Assembly: GCA_903932545.1 (NCBI GenBank)
Contig: CAIZGT010000382.1
Location: 1-10,454, forward strand
Length of the DNA stretch: 10,454 nucleotides
From: an uncultured Rhodospirillales bacterium
GTDB lineage: Bacteria; Pseudomonadota; Alphaproteobacteria; Acetobacterales; Acetobacteraceae
Direction: 5' to 3'
The translations under genes and the position numbers were made by a program. The notes under the pieces were generated by a model. It saw only the letters and a list, made by a program, of their open reading frames with translations. It made no database searches and had not been told where the DNA came from. Positions 6,510 to 10,454 of the stretch are shown here, in pieces (within the stretch, counting starts at the first letter, position 1; every line of letters starts with the position of its first letter).

Positions 6510-8765
6510 TCAACCAGCGTGTTCATGGTCGGTGAAAATAAAGCCAGACGGATGCACCGCTTGCCGAGCCAGGCGGGAACACAGCCGCGCCATAGCAGCT
6601 TTTTCAGAATGCAGGGCGTGTAACACCAGCACCGAAATGTCCGGTCGGTGCAACAGCGACGCGGTTTCAGCACCGGAGGCGGCAGCTGGCGAGACAATCA
6701 CCATCACCTGATGATCCGACCGCAGGCGCAACAGCTGCATCGCCATTGGCAAATCGTCGTGATCGGTTGCCTGCAACATCGCCTCCACCAAATCCTGCGC
6801 GCAAGCCACCGGCTGGATCGCCCGGCTGGGAAGCATCCGAACCGCCGTTTGCCCGGCCCTGGCCGAAATTTCGGACGAATCGACAATAATATCCCTATTT
6901 GGGTCCGCGTCGTGATCAGCCAGCGGCGCAACCGATTGGGGGCGCGCGGCGGCTTGTGGCTGAATGCTCTCAATCCACTCCTCGCCGGGCGTGCCCAGTT
7001 CGGTCAGCAACACACCTTTGTTGGTCATACCCGCAATGCTCTGCGCCAAACGGCGGGCCACTTCAGCCGTGCCGTCATGTGGGTGCGACCCGATGAGATG
7101 GATCGCCAATAACGGCCGCCCTCCCATGCCGGTGAGCGTGGGCCGACCAGCAAGCAGGCGGTCCACCAATATTGGCAGCAGAAAGCCGCGCCCCTCCGCC
7201 ACGCCAAGGCTGACATGCGCCAGTGCTGGCAGGTCCAACGCCTCGCGCGCCTCCTCAGCGTTGCGATAGCTCCGCCGAAATTGCCCACGCAGGCGCATCA
7301 CACCCAGACACGCAAAAAATCCACCGGCTCCACCGGCCAGAGCGCCAAACACCCTGAAGCCACCTGGCCAGGTCTCGGTGCGCGATTGCACAATCCAGCG
7401 CAGCGCAGACAGTGTTGAGGCATTCATCGCATTTTGTGCGCGCACCCGCGCCAGATTGGCAGACACTTCCTGCACCACCGCCATCTGCGCCTGCCGCTGG
7501 CTGAGCAATGCCTCCACACCCACCGCCGTGCTGCGCAACTCGCTCGCCCGTGCAGACAATCTGGTGCGTTGTTGACGCACGGCACTCAGTTCTGCCACTA
7601 CACCATCAACCTGAGGTGCCAACGCCGCCACGTTGAGCGACAAAGCGCTGTGCACCGGGTTGCGACGCTCCAAGGCCGTCGTTTCCAGGCTTGGCGGCCG
7701 GGTGCGCAAATTCTCTTCGGCAATGCGGATTTTGCGGTCAACCTCAACCAAACCCGGATAGCCAGGCGCATAGGCGGATTCCAGATGCGCGCGCTCCAGC
7801 CGCAACTGCATCAACGCCTGACGCGCCGTGTCGTTGGTGTCATGTCGCGCGGTTTCCTGCGTTTCGCGCAGTTGCGGCGGCGTGCTGCGCAGCAATTCCT
7901 GCGCTTTGGCAAGCTCCGCCTGAATGGCGCTCAAACGCCGCTGCAAATCAGTCTCGCGCGCCGCAAGCCCAGCCTCTTCGGCTTGGCTGGACGCCAGTTC
8001 CTGTGCGGCATTATAAACATGCCCACCGTCACGCAGGCTGGTGATTTGGCGGTCAAGCTGTGCCACCTGCGCCTTGGCGTTATCCAATTGCGCGCCCAGC
8101 TCGCTGGTATGCGGCAGAACCGCGATCTGGCCACGCTCCCGTGCCTCCTGCGCGAGCGCCGCCTGAAGCATCGCCGTTGCCACCGCAGAATCGGCGTGCA
8201 GCACCGCAAGATGCAAAAATTTGCCTGACTCATCGAGTGACACGCTCAGCGCATTATGCACCACAGCGCGCGCTTGCACCGCTGATGGCTGGCCAGATCC
8301 GCTAAAACACGTGCTGGTCAGCAATCCCAACGGCACGGAAAACACGTGGCAGCGCGACAGTTCAGCCACACCAACCCGCGCCACAATCGCGTCCGCGATC
8401 CCAGCGCCCTGTAGCACGGCACTTTCTGCCTGCATCAGCTCTGGGGCGAGTGCCGCACCCACCAGAACCGCGGTGGCTTCACCGCCAACTGGCATCAACA
8501 GCCCCCCGGCCACCGCGCCCAACACACCACACAGCACGGCCAAGGCGAGCAGATAGCGATAAAGTCCGAGCTGCTGGAAAAACCTCCGCCCGGTGCCGAA
8601 CGAGTGCCGCATGTTCAAAAGCGGCGGTGATGTAAACCGCCGCTGCCGGGATGCCCGTTCGCCAGATTGCCCGTCCGGTCTCAGACGCAGTGCCACGGAC
8701 ATGTCCGCGTCCGTTGGCGCGTCATCGTCCCAGCGCATACGGAGACAGACATCATTCGGCTGCAT
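6510..8765 (-). CDS. Second, highly divergent GumC/Wzz-like copolymerase with degenerate kinase-like domain
   Basis: 751 aa from ATG 8765 (GTG 8768 is the codon before). It has the PCP-2 layout: unusually long cytoplasmic N-terminus of about 70 residues; TM1 about 71-92; periplasmic region with long coiled coil about 215-460; TM2 about 470-489; cytoplasmic C-terminal domain. Relationship to the first copolymerase shows in LESAYAPGYPGLVEVD (329-344), matching its YAPGYP turn, and in coil rhythm. The C-terminal domain keeps BY-kinase-like strands (LLAIHLIGS 552-560, GVLLTELG 584-591, VMVIVSP 687-693, ISVLVLH 710-716), but the P-loop position reads HPHDGTAEV without Lys and the Walker A' Asp is Glu/Thr; no Tyr cluster. 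It lacks the usual Pro-rich stretch before TM2. Cys139 and Cys153 lie in the periplasmic part. No clear ribosome binding site. Function inferred: chain length or export control, perhaps through a partner. A divergent structural protein of another kind is less likely. Confidence 0.85.
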   Translation of the reverse strand: MQPNDVCLRMRWDDDAPTDADMSVALRLRPDGQSGERASRQRRFTSPPLLNMRHSFGTGRRFFQQLGLYRYLLALAVLCGVLGAVAGGLLMPVGGEATAVLVGAALAPELMQAESAVLQGAGIADAIVARVGVAELSRCHVFSVPLGLLTSTCFSGSGQPSAVQARAVVHNALSVSLDESGKFLHLAVLHADSAVATAMLQAALAQEARERGQIAVLPHTSELGAQLDNAKAQVAQLDRQITSLRDGGHVYNAAQELASSQAEEAGLAARETDLQRRLSAIQAELAKAQELLRSTPPQLRETQETARHDTNDTARQALMQLRLERAHLESAYAPGYPGLVEVDRKIRIAEENLRTRPPSLETTALERRNPVHSALSLNVAALAPQVDGVVAELSAVRQQRTRLSARASELRSTAVGVEALLSQRQAQMAVVQEVSANLARVRAQNAMNASTLSALRWIVQSRTETWPGGFRVFGALAGGAGGFFACLGVMRLRGQFRRSYRNAEEAREALDLPALAHVSLGVAEGRGFLLPILVDRLLAGRPTLTGMGGRPLLAIHLIGSHPHDGTAEVARRLAQSIAGMTNKGVLLTELGTPGEEWIESIQPQAAARPQSVAPLADHDADPNRDIIVDSSEISARAGQTAVRMLPSRAIQPVACAQDLVEAMLQATDHDDLPMAMQLLRLRSDHQVMVIVSPAAASGAETASLLHRPDISVLVLHALHSEKAAMARLCSRLARQAVHPSGFIFTDHEHAG

Positions 8766-8947
8766 CACAAGCCAATCAAACTCTCAAGTTCAAGCAGATA
8801 GGCGCAATTGATGAACACAGTGTCAATTGCATTCATCGGAACCATCGATAATTTCCAGTGCCGATGTCTCGCTTGATACTGAGTTCGAGCAATAATCACC
8901 AGGTCATCTGCCGCGTCACGCTCTATTATGCTATGAGACTGCGCCAT
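8765..8947 (-). CDS. Candidate small ORF (60 aa) between priming transferase and second copolymerase; doubtful
   Basis: An open frame fills the spacer: ATG 8947 (or TTG 8959) to TGA 8767-8765. It would give a 60-residue soluble, mixed-charge protein beginning MAQSHSIIERDAADD, with no family I recognise and no signal or membrane segment. In its favour, the stop shares its A with the ATG of the copolymerase (TGATG), a classical coupling arrangement, and the copolymerase lacks a ribosome binding site of its own. Against it, there is no good ribosome binding site, the composition is unremarkable, and a perfect palindrome with a -35-like hexamer lies inside it, which fits a promoter region better. 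Confidence 0.2.
   Translation of the reverse strand: MAQSHSIIERDAADDLVIIARTQYQARHRHWKLSMVPMNAIDTVFINCAYLLELESLIGL
8804..8830. promoter_or_regulatory. Palindromic operator-like site with consensus -35 before the second copolymerase
   Basis: GCAATTGA (8804-8811) and TCAATTGC (8823-8830) form a perfect 8-bp inverted repeat separated by 11 nt, with ACACAGTGT nested at 8815-8823. On the minus strand a perfect TTGACA (8826-8821) is embedded in one arm, pointing to the copolymerase start about 55 nt away. At 17 nt spacing the -10 position reads GCCTAT, which is poor; TATCTG lies at 20 nt. A weak -10 with an overlapping dyad suits a regulated promoter. The site would let the copolymerase and acyltransferase genes be expressed separately from the priming transferase. 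Regulator unknown. Confidence 0.45.
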
Positions 8948-8965
8948 CTGCCAGCACAACGCCGC

Positions 8966-10381
8966 TCAATCGGCTTCGAAATTCATGAACCCACCCATAG
9001 CGGTCCGCAGGATGATCCGGCAATCGAGCCAAAGCGACCAATTCTTGATATACCACAAATCGAGATCGGTCCTGGTTTTGGCTTTCTCGATCGTGTCCAC
9101 CTCCCCGCGAGAGCCATTGACTTGCGCCCAGCCGGTGATGCCCGGCAGGACCCGATGGCGTGCCGGATAATCACCGAGCGCCTCGAAGATCAAATCGCCA
9201 TCAACCTCCATATACAGCGCCTGCGCACGCGGCCCCACCAACGACATATCGCCAACCAACACATTGAACAACTGAGGCAATTCATCAATGCTGGTACGGC
9301 GGATGATGCGACCAAACGCGGTCACCCTCGGGTCGCGTGACACTGTTCGTTGAGCCCCTTTGGCATCGCCCAGATCGGTCCGCATGGTGCGGAACTTGAG
9401 CACTTCAAATGGCCGACTGCAGGCCCCAAAGCGCCATTGCCGAAACAGCACCGGCCCGCGTGATTCACATTTGATTGCCAGCGCAACCAGCAGCAGCAAC
9501 GGCGACAGGGTCACCAACAAAAACGCGCTGGCCAGCAGATCGATCATTCGCTTGATGGCGCCCGGAATGCCGTCATGTGGGTTGCGCCACAAATCCACCA
9601 GCCAAATCGCCACGCCGTCCTTGCTCGGCTGCGGCACGTCGAGCGCCACACAAACGCGCGCCGTCGCGTCTGGCAATGCCGTCACAATCCGCCTCACCCG
9701 CTCAACTGGGCGGTTGACGGCGATGATCACCACGTCAATCTCGCCATCGGCCACCGCCAAGCGCAGGCGCTCAACCTCCGCGGGTGACGTGTCGTCAAGC
9801 TGAAGTGCGGCGCTCCACCCAGGCCAGCGATTGGCCTGCAAAGCGGAGGTAACGTTGGTGGCAGTTTCGGCCTCACCGATCACCGCAACCGACGCGGTGC
9901 CCACGCCGGATTGCGCCGACCATTGGGTGAGCCACAGCGTCAGCAAAATCGATATGCCAATGGAGCACGCAGCGCACACCACAACGCGCACCGACTCAAT
10001 CCCAAGTTGGGACCACAACGCCCCGCCGAACGCACCCACCGCCACGAACGTAATGAACGCGCCCTGCGCGCCACGCAGCATTTGGGCATAGGTGGTTTCT
10101 TTGGCGAAGTAATTAGCCGACCCTGACCTGCGCAACTGAGACGCCAGCAAAGCCGCCGTCAGTGCAACCGGCAATGAACCAGCAAGATATCCCCACGAGC
10201 CACCATTCGGCTCGATCGGCAACAATGCATATGCAGAAAATGCGCCAATTTGTAGCGAATCTAGTATCACCCACCACAGCCTGCGCATACCATCATTAAC
10301 GCGAGCAGCACGGCGCTCCAAAGAGCCCAGCATTTCGGGGGAAATTATTAGTCTGCGGAGATACTGATCTTCATGGCTCAT
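8966..10381 (-). CDS. Polyprenyl-phosphate sugar-1-phosphate transferase (GumD/WcaJ-like priming enzyme)
   Basis: A 471-residue enzyme starting EPS repeat-unit assembly by moving a sugar-1-phosphate, probably glucose-1-phosphate, from UDP-sugar to undecaprenyl phosphate in the inner membrane. Domains: cytoplasmic start; four membrane segments within about 32-152; a degenerate Rossmann-like domain about 163-260 (VAVIGEAE; EIDVVIIAVN); a re-entrant hydrophobic helix about 281-302 after KRMIDLL; and the bacterial sugar transferase catalytic domain. The latter shows GPVLFRQWRFG (309-319), FEVLKFRTM (325-333), the catalytic Asp-Glu pair in SIDELPQLFNVL (D366, E367), DMSLVGPRAQ (378-387), LPGITGWAQVNGSRGEVDT (412-430) and WYIKNWSLWLDCRII (443-457). 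The RGE(T/V)DT and NWSLWLD pattern is that of GumD/WcaJ glucose primers rather than WbaP galactose types, an inference only. ATG 10381 lacks a strong ribosome binding site but lies about 20 nt after a plausible -10. It is the first gene of its operon in this window. Confidence 0.95.
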   Translation of the reverse strand: MSHEDQYLRRLIISPEMLGSLERRAARVNDGMRRLWWVILDSLQIGAFSAYALLPIEPNGGSWGYLAGSLPVALTAALLASQLRRSGSANYFAKETTYAQMLRGAQGAFITFVAVGAFGGALWSQLGIESVRVVVCAACSIGISILLTLWLTQWSAQSGVGTASVAVIGEAETATNVTSALQANRWPGWSAALQLDDTSPAEVERLRLAVADGEIDVVIIAVNRPVERVRRIVTALPDATARVCVALDVPQPSKDGVAIWLVDLWRNPHDGIPGAIKRMIDLLASAFLLVTLSPLLLLVALAIKCESRGPVLFRQWRFGACSRPFEVLKFRTMRTDLGDAKGAQRTVSRDPRVTAFGRIIRRTSIDELPQLFNVLVGDMSLVGPRAQALYMEVDGDLIFEALGDYPARHRVLPGITGWAQVNGSRGEVDTIEKAKTRTDLDLWYIKNWSLWLDCRIILRTAMGGFMNFEAD

Positions 10382-10402
10382 GAGTGATTAGACCGCGATC
10401 CA

Positions 10403-10431
10403 TATATAATGCATGTGGTAACGCATACCAA
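10403..10431 (-). promoter_or_regulatory. Probable promoter of the priming transferase operon
   Basis: On the minus strand TTGGTA (10431-10426) and TATATA (10408-10403) are exactly 17 nt apart, each 4 of 6 to the sigma-70-type consensus, and the -10 ends 21 nt before ATG 10381. A short perfect dyad, TGGTA-N5-TACCA (10416-10430), covers the -35. The rest of 10382-10454 is AT-rich and holds no ORF that I can support. Confidence 0.5.
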
Positions 10432-10454
10432 CAAAGACATCAACCACTACCTTA

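Noticed and set aside
7434..8228. 264-codon open frame on the plus strand
   Set aside because: Lies wholly antisense to the second copolymerase coiled coil; composition (Arg/Gln/His-rich) is typical of the shadow of a GC-rich, Ala/Glu/Gln-rich gene, and no family motif is visible.
1..10454. CRISPR array, tRNA, rRNA, insertion sequence or phage genes
   Set aside because: No regularly spaced repeats, no tRNA-like cloverleaf, and no transposase or integrase motifs seen on either strand; all large ORFs are accounted for by EPS functions.

Overview
The window is part of an exopolysaccharide (EPS) biosynthesis locus of the Wzx/Wzy-dependent, xanthan/acetan ('gum')-like type. The DNA is GC-rich (about 60% by eye), genes are tightly packed, and several start codons are probably GTG. 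The protein set (GumD/WcaJ-like priming transferase, GumM-like WecG/TagA/CpsF transferase, short GumB-type export lipoprotein, ExoQ-like polymerase, GumC-like copolymerases) suggests a Gram-negative proteobacterium, most likely an alphaproteobacterium such as an acetic-acid-bacterium or sphingomonad relative. I cannot name the genus from sequence alone.

Layout. (1) Positions 1-1085, minus strand: the N-terminus of a family 2 glycosyltransferase that runs off the left edge, preceded by a WecG/TagA/CpsF glycosyltransferase 4 nt upstream. (2) 1086-1222: a divergent control region with an imperfect dyad. (3) 1223-5425, plus strand: an overlapping three-gene operon coding for a GumC/Wzz-type copolymerase with a degenerate kinase-like domain, a Wza/GumB-type outer-membrane lipoprotein, and an O-antigen ligase/ExoQ-like polymerase. 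(4) 5337-10381, minus strand: a polyprenyl-phosphate sugar-1-phosphate transferase, a 200-nt spacer with a strong palindrome, a second highly divergent GumC-like protein, and a membrane acyltransferase. The acyltransferase overlaps the polymerase tail-to-tail by 89 nt. (5) 10382-10454: a probable promoter for the last operon. No gene-free stretch exceeds 300 nt.

How the genes fit together (inference from families): the priming transferase loads a sugar-1-phosphate, probably glucose, onto undecaprenyl phosphate. The WecG/GumM-like and GT2 enzymes extend the repeat unit, and the acyltransferase decorates it with O-acyl groups. The ExoQ-like protein polymerises it in the periplasm, and the GumC-like and Wza-like proteins control chain length and export. 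No flippase (Wzx) and no intact bacterial tyrosine kinase is present; these must lie outside the window or be absent.

The most unusual point is that the locus carries two full-size GumC-like copolymerases in separate operons. Both end in a BY-kinase-like domain that has lost the Walker A Gly-Lys-Ser/Thr and the C-terminal tyrosine cluster. A perfect 8-bp inverted repeat around a consensus -35 hexamer in front of the second one looks like an operator.
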